Assembly: GCF_046630315.1 (NCBI RefSeq)
Contig: NZ_LQBD01000039.1
Coordinates: 111,377 to 175,376 of the forward strand
Length of the DNA stretch: 64,000 nucleotides
Direction: 5' to 3'
Source: Brucella anthropi_A
GTDB lineage: Bacteria > Pseudomonadota > Alphaproteobacteria > Rhizobiales > Rhizobiaceae
Shown here: positions 53,095 through 61,624 of the stretch, in pieces
Position numbering within the stretch: position 1 is the first letter of the stretch
How the letters are laid out: each line of letters opens with the position of its first letter
The notes under the pieces: generated by a model
Database searches by the model: none
The model's input: the letters and a program-made list of their open reading frames with translations, nothing else
What the model was told of the DNA's origin: nothing
Program-made: the position numbers and the translations under genes

Positions 53095-54171
53095 ATGACC
53101 CAACCGAACCTCAATATCGTTCCTTTCGTCAGTGTCGATCACATGATGAAACTGGTGCTTTCCGTCGGCGTCGAGACTTTCCTCAAGGAGCTTGCCGACT
53201 ATGTCGAGGAAGATTTCCGCCGCTGGGAATCGTTCGACAAGACGCCGCGCGTGGCATCGCACTCGAAGGAAGGCGTGATTGAGCTGATGCCGACGAGCGA
53301 CGGCACGCTTTATGGCTTCAAATATGTGAACGGCCATCCGAAGAATACGCGCGAGGGGCTTCAGACCGTTACGGCTTTCGGCGTGCTTGCCGATGTCGGC
53401 AGCGGCTATCCGATGCTGTTGACGGAGATGACCATTTTGACGGCGCTGCGCACCGCCGCCACGTCGGCAGTTGCCGCAAAACATCTGGCCCCGAAAAATG
53501 CCCGCACAATGGCCATCATCGGCAATGGCGCGCAGAGCGAGTTTCAGGCGCTGGCGTTCAAGGCGATCCTGGGGGTGGACAAGCTGCGTCTTTACGATCT
53601 TGACCCGGAAGCGACCGCCAAGTGTATCCGCAATCTGCAAGGCGCCGGTTTCGACATCGTTGCCTGCAAAAGCGTGGAGGAAGCGGTCGAGGGGGCGGAT
53701 ATCATCACCACCGTCACCGCCGACAAGGCCAATGCGACGATCCTGACCGACAATATGGTGGGTTCCGGCGTGCACATCAACGCGGTCGGCGGCGACTGCC
53801 CCGGCAAGACGGAGCTGCATGGCGATATCCTGCGCCGTTCGGATATTTTCGTCGAATATCCGCCGCAGACCCGCATCGAAGGCGAAATCCAGCAATTGCC
53901 GGAAGATTATCCGGTCAACGAGCTTTGGGAAGTCATCACCGGCAAGATCGCCGGACGCAAGGACGCGCGCCAGATAACGCTGTTCGATTCTGTTGGTTTC
54001 GCCACGGAAGATTTTTCGGCTCTGCGCTATGTGCGCGACAAGCTGCGGGATACCGGCCTCTACGAACAGCTGGACCTCTTGGCCGACCCGGATGAGCCGC
54101 GCGATCTCTACGGCATGCTGCTGCGCCATGAGAAGCTGCTTGAGGGCGAAAAGACCAAGCCTGCGGCCTGA
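53095..54171 (+). CDS. ocd: Ornithine cyclodeaminase
   Basis: 358-residue NAD-dependent enzyme of the mu-crystallin family converting ornithine directly to proline and ammonia. Rossmann IIGNGAQSEFQALAF, TVTADKANATIL and VGGDCPGKTELH (catalytic Asp) are characteristic. The ATG at 53095 follows AAGGAG; with arginase it turns arginine into proline in two steps. Confidence 0.94.
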   Translation: MTQPNLNIVPFVSVDHMMKLVLSVGVETFLKELADYVEEDFRRWESFDKTPRVASHSKEGVIELMPTSDGTLYGFKYVNGHPKNTREGLQTVTAFGVLADVGSGYPMLLTEMTILTALRTAATSAVAAKHLAPKNARTMAIIGNGAQSEFQALAFKAILGVDKLRLYDLDPEATAKCIRNLQGAGFDIVACKSVEEAVEGADIITTVTADKANATILTDNMVGSGVHINAVGGDCPGKTELHGDILRRSDIFVEYPPQTRIEGEIQQLPEDYPVNELWEVITGKIAGRKDARQITLFDSVGFATEDFSALRYVRDKLRDTGLYEQLDLLADPDEPRDLYGMLLRHEKLLEGEKTKPAA

Positions 54172-54175
54172 TGTT

Positions 54176-54192
54176 GGGGGCTTTCCGCCCCC
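54176..54192 (+). terminator. GC-rich stem-loop after ocd
   Basis: GGGGGC 54176-54181 and GCCCCC 54187-54192 around TTTCC, four bases after the ocd stop, without a T-run. The same loop sequence is found in the hairpin at 36703-36723. Confidence 0.5.
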
Positions 54193-54333
54193 GGTGCTAT
54201 GCACCACCTGTTGCAGCCTTGCCGCGTTTGATGTGCGGCGGGGCCATGCCTTGGCAAACACGGCGATAAATCCTTGGTGCCGTGCGCGATTTCAATTATT
54301 GCAGGATGTTGTTTCTGCAATGGGGGACGGGGC

Positions 54334-56112
54334 ATGGGCGACAGGGCGGACGACGAAATATCCTTCGTGCAAGGGTCAGATATTGTGCGGTCGGCCGCAA
54401 GCCCGGTCGTCTTCTGCGATACGCTGGGCCTTTATCAGGCGCCCGTTGGTCTATCTCTCGATAGCGTGGTCGTCTTTGCCAGCCCCTGGGGGCTGGAAGA
54501 ACTCTGCACGACGCGCAAGTTCTGGCGCATCATTGCTGACAAGCTTTCGGCGCAAGGCATAGGTTCTTTCCGCTTCGACTGGCCGGGCACGGGCGACGGG
54601 CGCGACGATATCGATTTTTCCAAAGGGCTGGACCTCTGGCGCGATACGCTTGCCGAAGCTGCCCGGAAAGCGCGCGCCCTGTCGGGGGCAAGCCGTGTCA
54701 TCATCATCGGACAGAGCCTTGGCGCGGCGGTTGCCGCCGAAACGGCGGCGCGGATCGATGGCATTGCGGCCTTGGCGCTGCTGGCGCCGGTTATTTCCGG
54801 ACGGTTTTACACGCGCGAACTGGCTGTCTGGTCAAGCATGGTCGATGCTGATCTGGGGCTGACGGATGAGCAGCGGATCAGGAACGGCGTTTCCATCGCG
54901 TCCTTGACAATGCAGCCGGAAGTGGCCGGCGATGTGAAGAAGATCAATCTTCTATCCTTGCAAGCGATACCTGCACTCCAATGTCTTCTGCTGGCGCGGA
55001 CGGATCGCCCGAACGATGCCGAACTGGCCGCGCATCTGGAAAAGCTCGGCGCGGATGTGACGGTTGAGGCTTTTGCCGATTACGACAAGCTGATTTCGAA
55101 CCCGGTCATCTCACGCCTGCCGCTGGAGGTCGCGGACCGGCTTGTCGACTGGGTGGCCGGTCTTGCTGGCTCCAAGCCCGCACAAAACAGGCCGGATGAA
55201 AATGTCCTTGGCGGCACATTGGCGGGCGACGGTTTTGTCGAGACGCCGGTGTCCTTCGGTTCCGGCGACCGCCTTTCCGGCGTTCTCTGCGCGCCAGTGG
55301 GCGCGCGGCAGGGCAGGACGGTTATGTTCCTGTCCTCATCCTATGACCGGCGCATCGGATGGGGGCGCACCACCGTCGCCATGGCACGCAGGCTCGCGCG
55401 GGAAGGGATCGCGTCCCTGCGTTTCGATATTGCCAATGCTGGCGACAGCCCGCCCAATCCGGGCATGCCGGAACAGGTGCTGTACACCCATGGGCCAGAG
55501 GCCGATGTCGCCGAGGCCCTTGATTATCTCGATGCTGTCGGCTGGGGCCGCCCCGTTGTGGCCGGGCGGTGCAGCGGCGCGTTTCTGGGGTTCCACTGCG
55601 CCGTCAAGGACGAGCGCATTTCCGGCGCCGTTCTGGTCAACCCCGTCACGTTCTACTGGGCGCCGGGGCGCTCGGTGGAGGACGCGGTTCGTGAAGGCAA
55701 TCGCACGCTGGAGGATTATGGCAGTCGCGCGCTCCGCGCCGAAACATTCGTGCGCCTGTTTCGTGGTGAACTGGATATCCGCGCCATCCTGCGCAACCTT
55801 GCGCGCGGGGTTGTCGGGCGTTTTCGCGGGCTGGCACGCAAGCTTCTGCGCAGCCGGACAATGGAGGGGCGGGCGGTCTATTCGGCTTTTGACGAATTGA
55901 AGCAGCGCGGGGTGCCGCTGGCGCTGGTCTATGCCGAAAAGGATACCGGACGCGAATATTTCAATTTCTATTTCGATCAGGCTGGCAGCGGCGTGCAAGG
56001 CTTCGACAATGTGTCGGTAGCCATTGTTCCCGATGCTGATCATAATCTGACGCCGGAACATTCACGCGAAATCTATATCGATGCCATCCGCTCGCTCGCC
56101 TTGCGGAATTAG
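54334..56112 (+). CDS. Tandem-duplicated alpha/beta hydrolase
   Basis: 592-residue protein of two alpha/beta-hydrolase domains. Domain 1: RFDWPGTGDGRDD and nucleophile elbow GQSLGA with Ser128. Domain 2: RFDIANAGDSPP and elbow GRCSGA with Ser414; a late DADHNLTPEH supplies a likely Asp/His. The repeated RFDxxxxGD arrangement recalls the hydrolases found near exosortase and polysaccharide loci. No signal peptide. The start at 54334 is a judgement; an ATG at 54274 would add 20 residues. Its last bases overlap the stop of the convergent glycoside hydrolase gene (TTAG). Substrate unknown; thioesterase or peptidase-like release of carrier-bound product is a possibility. Confidence 0.75.
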   Translation: MGDRADDEISFVQGSDIVRSAASPVVFCDTLGLYQAPVGLSLDSVVVFASPWGLEELCTTRKFWRIIADKLSAQGIGSFRFDWPGTGDGRDDIDFSKGLDLWRDTLAEAARKARALSGASRVIIIGQSLGAAVAAETAARIDGIAALALLAPVISGRFYTRELAVWSSMVDADLGLTDEQRIRNGVSIASLTMQPEVAGDVKKINLLSLQAIPALQCLLLARTDRPNDAELAAHLEKLGADVTVEAFADYDKLISNPVISRLPLEVADRLVDWVAGLAGSKPAQNRPDENVLGGTLAGDGFVETPVSFGSGDRLSGVLCAPVGARQGRTVMFLSSSYDRRIGWGRTTVAMARRLAREGIASLRFDIANAGDSPPNPGMPEQVLYTHGPEADVAEALDYLDAVGWGRPVVAGRCSGAFLGFHCAVKDERISGAVLVNPVTFYWAPGRSVEDAVREGNRTLEDYGSRALRAETFVRLFRGELDIRAILRNLARGVVGRFRGLARKLLRSRTMEGRAVYSAFDELKQRGVPLALVYAEKDTGREYFNFYFDQAGSGVQGFDNVSVAIVPDADHNLTPEHSREIYIDAIRSLALRN

Positions 56113-58559
56113 AACCAGACGATCCGTGACGATCCGGCGATGCGGATTTCGCCTGTTGGCTTCTGCGGCGTTTCATGACGTGGGATGAGGGCCACGCGTT
56201 TGGTTGCGTTGGGCGCAAGGTGAAACCAATTCTCCGCTGCGCGCCAGTCACCCGCATCGATGCTGACGGATTGGGCCAGAACCGGCGCTGTGAGATCAAG
56301 GAAGCAGTTGCCGTTTTCTTCGACAAGTACGGCTTCGACAGCGGCGTCATGAAAGGCCTTTGTCCGTCCGAGCGGAAAGTGAAATGCCTCGGCAACCGTA
56401 ATATCGTTACGCTTCAATCGCGCGACCGTGACGTCATGTGCCGGCGGGCCGAAACGATAGGCGTAAGTGACATCGAAGAAGGCACCGAACAGATCCGTTG
56501 TCGGGATAGTGATCGCTGAACGTCCGGCCATCGAAAGATCGCGGCGACCGGAAACGACGGGCTGCGAACCGGCGCGCAGGCAGGCCAGTTCAAGCGAAAG
56601 ATCAACGGGTTCCGCCTGCTCGTTCAAAATATGAATCGCAAGGCCGTTGACGCCTTCGTCGGTCAAGGCGACCTGCTGCGGTCGGAAGGCGCGCTTGAGG
56701 CCGTGCCATGAGGGCTTGGGTTCGCCGGTCGCATCGATCATGCCCCAACCGGCACCGGGCAGAAGGTCCTGAAACATCCAGAGAAGCGCGCCGAAACAGG
56801 TGCTTCCCGGCCGTCTCCATTCGGCAAAGGTCGCTTCCATCACTTCCGCAGTGACGGCGCGCGAAAGGTGGAGATAGTGTTCCATATCCTCGCGCCGCAG
56901 ACGCGCCGGATCGTAACCGTATAACATCTCCAGATAGGCGTCGCGTACATCCTCGAAATCCCAGGATACACCGCGATCACGCGGCACGCGCGCCTTCCAG
57001 CGTGGATCATGAACCGGCGGCACATAGAGACGGGTTTTCAGCGTGCGCGCTTCGGGCACGTTGGAGAAGGCCAGACATTCGGTCGCAAAGCGCACCTCTG
57101 CCCGCCGCGCATCGTCCAGCGGACGGCAATAGGCGCTGACGCCGTAATAATGGCTCACCCCTTCATTGCTGATGAAGGGCAGGGCGCCATCGCAGGGCGA
57201 ATTCGGCACATAGGGGATATTCGGGCAAAGCGCGTTTGCGATGCCGGGCAGGATTTCCTCGGTCAGCGGACCTTTCCAGGTCGCTTCCGGCAGGCCCATC
57301 ATCGCGCCCTGCTGGTAGATTTCGCTGCCGCCGCAAAGAACCGTCAGCGACGGCGCATGTCCGATAGCGGTGAGAAGCTGATGCGCTTCGGCCTGTACAT
57401 TCCCGACAAATGCCTCGTCCTTCACCGGATAATCGAAATTGGCGAACATGAAGTCCTGCCACACCATGATGCCCAGCTCGTCGCAAAGCGCGTAGAAATC
57501 CGGTGTCTCATAGGCCGTGATGCCACTCAACCGCAGCATGTTCATGCCCGCTTCCTGCGCGAGTTTCAGCCATGGTTCGTAATCGTCGCGCGCGCCGGGA
57601 AGGCGGATGATATCTGCGGAACTCCATACCGCGCCGCGACAGAAAATCGTCTCGCCATTGAGCTTGAGCGCAAATCCCTTGCCATCCGCTCCGTGATCGA
57701 CCGCGATGCGCCGGAAGCCGGTACGCCCGATCAACTGCATTTGGCCATCAAGCGAAAGCTCGACATTGTGAAGCGTCGGATTGCCGTGCGTGTGCGGCCA
57801 CCATGGTTCGACATGGGCAAGCATCAGCCTTGCCGTCCACCGGTCGCCGCCCTGGCTCTCGCAGGCGATTTTCTGTCCCGCGCAATGGAGGGTGAGTGTC
57901 GCGGCCTTGCCGCCATAGGTGAAACCGACGTGGAGCTCGCCATTGCCGGTTTCGGCCAGCCTCGCCTTGATGGCGATGTCCGATATGGTTTCGATATCTG
58001 GACGGCTGATGGTGACGGGACGCCATGGACCCACGGCATGAATTTGCGGGCACCAGCCCGGCATATAGCCAAGCGCGGTCGTGCGGATGAGGCGCAAACC
58101 TTGCGTATCCATCAGTTGCGTGCGCCAGCGGGCACGCGGGCCTTTCCGAGCGAGACGCGGTGCCAGCGCACGAAAACAGAGCGCAAGCTCGTCCTTGCCG
58201 GTCAGGGTGACGGGCAGGTCATGGCCAAGAAACATGTTCTCGGTTTGCAGCAGCAATTCGCCATTGAAAAAGACGTCGCATATCGTGGCAAGCCCGCCAA
58301 AATGGAGCGTGGCGGGGCCGGGCATCTCCTCAAGATCGAGGAAATACCAGGCGTCCTGATTGTCGAGCGGCACGGGATTTTTTCGGTCGAAGCGCCCGGC
58401 TTTTTCCAGCGCTTCCGCCACTGTTCCGGGCACGGGAGCATCATCGATGCTGTCAGCGGACTTGGCGTCATGCGGTGTTTGCGCCGCATCCGGGCCGGTG
58501 ATGACAAGCCGCCACCCGGCCTGAAGCAGGCGGCGGGTCGGATTCAGCTCAAGCTGCAT
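56109..58559 (-). CDS. Glycoside hydrolase family 2 protein, beta-mannosidase-like
   Basis: 816-residue protein with sugar-binding, immunoglobulin-like and TIM-barrel domains of family 2 (FHFGGL-type start LHFGGLATICDVFFNGE, then CRGAVWSSADI, MNMLRLSGITAYET, VWQDFMFA). The acid/base region reads TVLCGGSEIYQQ (Glu413), where beta-mannosidases have W-C-G-N-N-E, so Asn is replaced by Ser. A nucleophile candidate is Glu494 in RFATECLAFS. No signal peptide, so it should be cytoplasmic. Last gene of the carrier-protein operon; the start at 58559 overlaps the DUF1839 gene by 11 bases. Confidence 0.8.
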   Translation of the reverse strand: MQLELNPTRRLLQAGWRLVITGPDAAQTPHDAKSADSIDDAPVPGTVAEALEKAGRFDRKNPVPLDNQDAWYFLDLEEMPGPATLHFGGLATICDVFFNGELLLQTENMFLGHDLPVTLTGKDELALCFRALAPRLARKGPRARWRTQLMDTQGLRLIRTTALGYMPGWCPQIHAVGPWRPVTISRPDIETISDIAIKARLAETGNGELHVGFTYGGKAATLTLHCAGQKIACESQGGDRWTARLMLAHVEPWWPHTHGNPTLHNVELSLDGQMQLIGRTGFRRIAVDHGADGKGFALKLNGETIFCRGAVWSSADIIRLPGARDDYEPWLKLAQEAGMNMLRLSGITAYETPDFYALCDELGIMVWQDFMFANFDYPVKDEAFVGNVQAEAHQLLTAIGHAPSLTVLCGGSEIYQQGAMMGLPEATWKGPLTEEILPGIANALCPNIPYVPNSPCDGALPFISNEGVSHYYGVSAYCRPLDDARRAEVRFATECLAFSNVPEARTLKTRLYVPPVHDPRWKARVPRDRGVSWDFEDVRDAYLEMLYGYDPARLRREDMEHYLHLSRAVTAEVMEATFAEWRRPGSTCFGALLWMFQDLLPGAGWGMIDATGEPKPSWHGLKRAFRPQQVALTDEGVNGLAIHILNEQAEPVDLSLELACLRAGSQPVVSGRRDLSMAGRSAITIPTTDLFGAFFDVTYAYRFGPPAHDVTVARLKRNDITVAEAFHFPLGRTKAFHDAAVEAVLVEENGNCFLDLTAPVLAQSVSIDAGDWRAAENWFHLAPNATKRVALIPRHETPQKPTGEIRIAGSSRIVWF

Positions 58560-59529
58560 CGCGACCCATTTCCGTTGCAAGCGCAGCCATCAGCCGATCC
58601 CACGCATCCGCTGCCGGTTGAAGCGTCCCGGCCAACGCATCGAACCGCTTGCGCATCACGGCCCGGGCAAGCTGGAACTGAACAGCCTTTGCCGTTTCCG
58701 CGATCTGCAAGGCATCTGCCGAGGCTGTTGCAAAGCGCGTGCCTTGCCCGAGCCAGTCGAGATGACTTGCCGCAAGTTCGAAATTCGCGCCGAGCTGACG
58801 CAGCGTATTGAAGGCATATTTGTGGAAGAAGCCGAACGGACGTTCCGCAACGGCTTCCACCTGAGCCGGGAATACGCTGGCAAAGGCGCGGATCGGGTTT
58901 TCCTTCGGCCTGCGGGCAAAATGGCGCGGCAGAAGAATTTCGGCGACACGCCGCTGATGCGCTTCATCCGGCACAATCTTCGGAAACTTGGCAAATTCCG
59001 TATAGGGCAGGAAGGGGAGGTCAGCCTCGGTCAGATGACGCTGGAAGACCCCGTCGAAATCCTCGCCCTCCAGATGATAGAAACCGCCATTATGGAAATA
59101 ATCGAGCCGGCGGTTTTCGACATCCATGCGGTTGATGGCGATGGTCGTCTTGCCATGTTCCGTGCGGTAGCTGACGCCATGCGTATCCGGCATGAAGTAG
59201 CTGTCCATCTCGACCATGCATAGGCGCCCCCGCGCTATCTGCTCGGCGACATGGCTTTCCACACGGTCGAAAATCGCAAGTTCGGTCGCCCGCACGCCAT
59301 AAAGGGCTTCGAGGTCTTCCAGCGGCACCTTGAAGAAGGTGAACTGGTCGCCCTCGAAATCCTGTGTCAGCGTGAAGCCCAGCATGGCTTGCGGGGCGAC
59401 ACCCAAGGCCGCCAGCACCTCGATCCAGAGATCGACATAGCAGTTGGTTTCCGGCCAGATGCGCGTCTGGGCATGCAAGGCGTGCGGCGTGTAACGGTCG
59501 GGCGCGATGTTCGGAAAAACAGCCTGCAT
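58549..59529 (-). CDS. DUF1839 family protein
   Basis: 326-residue cytoplasmic protein of unknown function (MQAVFPNIAPDRYTPHALHA; ETNCYVDLWIEVLAALG; LEGEDFDGVF). The conserved N-C-Y-x-D near residues 29-33, an E-M-D-S-Y-F motif, and an H-G-x-S-Y near residues 115-125 look like a catalytic or binding site, reminiscent of papain-like or transglutaminase-like folds, but I cannot assign one. ATG at 59529 preferred; a GTG at 59547 would overlap the ligase gene. It lies between the carrier-protein ligase and the glycoside hydrolase genes. Confidence 0.8.
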   Translation of the reverse strand: MQAVFPNIAPDRYTPHALHAQTRIWPETNCYVDLWIEVLAALGVAPQAMLGFTLTQDFEGDQFTFFKVPLEDLEALYGVRATELAIFDRVESHVAEQIARGRLCMVEMDSYFMPDTHGVSYRTEHGKTTIAINRMDVENRRLDYFHNGGFYHLEGEDFDGVFQRHLTEADLPFLPYTEFAKFPKIVPDEAHQRRVAEILLPRHFARRPKENPIRAFASVFPAQVEAVAERPFGFFHKYAFNTLRQLGANFELAASHLDWLGQGTRFATASADALQIAETAKAVQFQLARAVMRKRFDALAGTLQPAADAWDRLMAALATEMGRDAA

Positions 59530-59537
59530 GGTCACGA

Positions 59538-60446
59538 TCAGCCCCACAATTCCTTGCGTATATTTTCCGGCCAGATTTCAACATCCAGACCGTGATGATG
59601 GAAAAGAGCCAGCGCGATGCGCTCCAGCCCGAACCCCACGCAGGCCGTATGCGCCACGGCGCCATCATCGAGCGAGAGGCCCCACTTCAGGCCGAACTGG
59701 TCCTGATGGTAATTGAAGCTCATGCAGGCGGTCGGCTTTTCGACGCTGGTGATCGGGATCAGCAGTTCGAATTTCAGGTTCTGGTCGCGCTGGTTGTTGA
59801 CCAGCATCTTGCCCGCACGCCCGAAGAACGGATCGTTGGCGACGTCGATTTCGACCGGCAGCCCCACCTTCTTCATCATTTCCGTGCCGCGGTCGATCCA
59901 GAGCTGGCGGAACGCCATCACATCATCCTGCGTGCCCATGCGCACATATTCACGCATGCGGAAAAGCTGCTGGCGGGCAGGGTCGACCGATGGTTCATGA
60001 CGGAAGCAATAGGATTGCAGATCGTAAAGCCCGCCGCCCTGTGGCAGCGGTCCGCGCTTGGCAACCGTCGGATAGAGCGGATAACAGGCCGCAGGCGTCA
60101 GCACTATGTCCGTCGCCTTCTGCTCCAGCGTCCAGTCCTTGCCCTCATCCATGCATTTGATGAGGTTGATATGGTCAAGCTCGCAGCCGCAGAAGCTGTG
60201 TACGGTACCGGCCAGTTGCGGGAAGCTTTTCATATAGCCGCTTTTTTCAAAGAAAGCGCGGTTCATGCCGGGCGGAAAGCGGATCGCTTCGGCGCCGTCA
60301 TTGCCGCCGGTGCGGTCGATCAGGCGTTCAAAGGCCTGGATGACATCCTCGAACTGGCCGGAGCGTCCGTAAAGGCCTTCCACGCCGGTATCGATCAGCA
60401 GACCGGAATCGAAAAGCCGGTCGAGAAATGATCTTTGAGCATCCAT
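59538..60446 (-). CDS. Amino acid:[carrier protein] ligase (atypical SerRS homologue)
   Basis: 302-residue class II synthetase core without a tRNA-binding arm. Motif 2 is FRHEPSVDPARQQLFRMREYV and motif 3 is GFGLERIALALF. Candidate zinc ligands Cys121 (LTPAACYP), Glu166 (MREYV) and Cys269 (TACVGFG) have the same spacing (45 and 103) as Cys131/Glu176/Cys279 of the Bradyrhizobium enzyme Bll0957, which charges glycine or alanine onto a carrier protein. The longer upstream frame runs through the dehydrogenase gene in another phase. The gene follows the dehydrogenase by five bases and is two genes after the carrier protein. Confidence 0.88.
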   Translation of the reverse strand: MDAQRSFLDRLFDSGLLIDTGVEGLYGRSGQFEDVIQAFERLIDRTGGNDGAEAIRFPPGMNRAFFEKSGYMKSFPQLAGTVHSFCGCELDHINLIKCMDEGKDWTLEQKATDIVLTPAACYPLYPTVAKRGPLPQGGGLYDLQSYCFRHEPSVDPARQQLFRMREYVRMGTQDDVMAFRQLWIDRGTEMMKKVGLPVEIDVANDPFFGRAGKMLVNNQRDQNLKFELLIPITSVEKPTACMSFNYHQDQFGLKWGLSLDDGAVAHTACVGFGLERIALALFHHHGLDVEIWPENIRKELWG

Positions 60447-60451
60447 GGCGA

Positions 60452-61624
60452 TTATCCCAAAAGGCTGGTGTTCTGTTTGTGAATGAGCAGCATGGTGGCC
60501 GTATTGCCGAGGATGCGCTCGTTTGAAATCATCAGCTGCGCGGAATGCGCGTCGCGCAGATGACGCCCAAGGCTGAAAGGCGTGCCATTCTTGTAGCCCA
60601 TGATGCCGCAGACCAGCATGGCGTGGTTGATGATCTGAAGGATCGTCTGCGAGGCGGCAATCTTGAGATTGTTCATCGCAATCGCAAAGCCCATCGAGGC
60701 CAGCTTGTCGGGATCGTGCTTGGCTTCGCGATAGGTCTTGAGGCAGGCAACGATTTCGGACTTCAGCATTTGCAGCATGTTGGAGGCTTCGGCAACACGC
60801 AAGGCGCCCGGTTGCGGCGCACCCGGATTGCGCTTTGCGGCAGCGCGCACGAAGGCCTGCGCCCGGTTGACCGCATCGACGGCGATGCCGTACCAGAGCG
60901 AACTCCATAGCGTATGCGACTGCGCCAGCATGGATTGCGCTGCAATTTCAGCGAAGGGATGCGGCAGGATCTGCACCTTGTCGGCCTCGCCGCGGAACAC
61001 AAAGCCTTCCGAGCAGGTGCCGCGCATGCCGAGCGTGTCCCAGTCATGGGTCTTTTCGAGCGTGTACTGGTCTTTCAGGAACACGGTCATGACCTGATCC
61101 GACGACGCGGCGTCTTTGTGCGAGCGCGATGTGATCAAAATGGCATCGGCATAGGTGCCATAGGAGATAACCGTGGCGTTTTTTTCCAGCCGGCAGATAG
61201 CGCCATCGATTTCAATGGCGCAGATCGAGTTGCGCAGATCACCGCCAATGCCGCCTTCGGTCGTCGCGGAAGCCAGCAGCAGCTGGTCCTTTGCGACCTT
61301 GCGCATGAAATCCCGGTGCCATTCGACCTCCTGGCCGTGCTCCACCAGGCTTGAAAGCTTGATGTGGTGCATGGCGAAAATCATCGCGCTCGATGCACAG
61401 GATTGGCCGAGAATGCAGCACAGTTCTGCAATCTGGTCGATTTCAGCGCTCTCGCCGCCCAATTCGCTTGGCACCTGAATGCCAAGCAGGCCCTCGGCCT
61501 TCATCGCATCGATTGCTTCCTGCGGGAAGCGGCCTTCCTTATCGACGCTGTCGGAAAATTTACCCGCTACGGCCGCAACGCGGCCCGCGCGCTCCAAAAG
61601 ACTGTTCCCCGCCCCGGCATTCAT
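60452..61624 (-). CDS. Acyl-CoA dehydrogenase-like flavoprotein
   Basis: 390-residue ACAD-fold protein: N-terminal helices (FPQEAIDAMKAEGLLGIQVPSELGG, residues 34-58), FAD region (LLASATTEGGIGGDLRNS, then DWDTLGMRGTCSEGFVF) and C-terminal helices (LVCGIMGYKNGTPFSLGRHLRDAHSAQLMISNERIL, about residues 335-370). The usual catalytic-base motif YEGT is absent; MISNERIL stands there. It starts inside the carrier-protein stop (TAATG). ACAD-fold enzymes oxidise aminoacyl groups on carrier proteins in antibiotic pathways, so an aminoacyl-S-carrier substrate is a reasonable inference. Confidence 0.82.
   Translation of the reverse strand: MNAGAGNSLLERAGRVAAVAGKFSDSVDKEGRFPQEAIDAMKAEGLLGIQVPSELGGESAEIDQIAELCCILGQSCASSAMIFAMHHIKLSSLVEHGQEVEWHRDFMRKVAKDQLLLASATTEGGIGGDLRNSICAIEIDGAICRLEKNATVISYGTYADAILITSRSHKDAASSDQVMTVFLKDQYTLEKTHDWDTLGMRGTCSEGFVFRGEADKVQILPHPFAEIAAQSMLAQSHTLWSSLWYGIAVDAVNRAQAFVRAAAKRNPGAPQPGALRVAEASNMLQMLKSEIVACLKTYREAKHDPDKLASMGFAIAMNNLKIAASQTILQIINHAMLVCGIMGYKNGTPFSLGRHLRDAHSAQLMISNERILGNTATMLLIHKQNTSLLG

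Noticed and set aside
57009..58811. 600-codon open frame on the plus strand opposite the GH2 gene
   Set aside because: Shadow frame with no motifs; it also runs into the DUF1839 gene.
59538..60446. Annotation as seryl-tRNA synthetase
   Set aside because: The protein lacks the N-terminal coiled-coil tRNA arm and is too short; zinc-ligand spacing and the neighbouring carrier protein fit the carrier-protein ligase.
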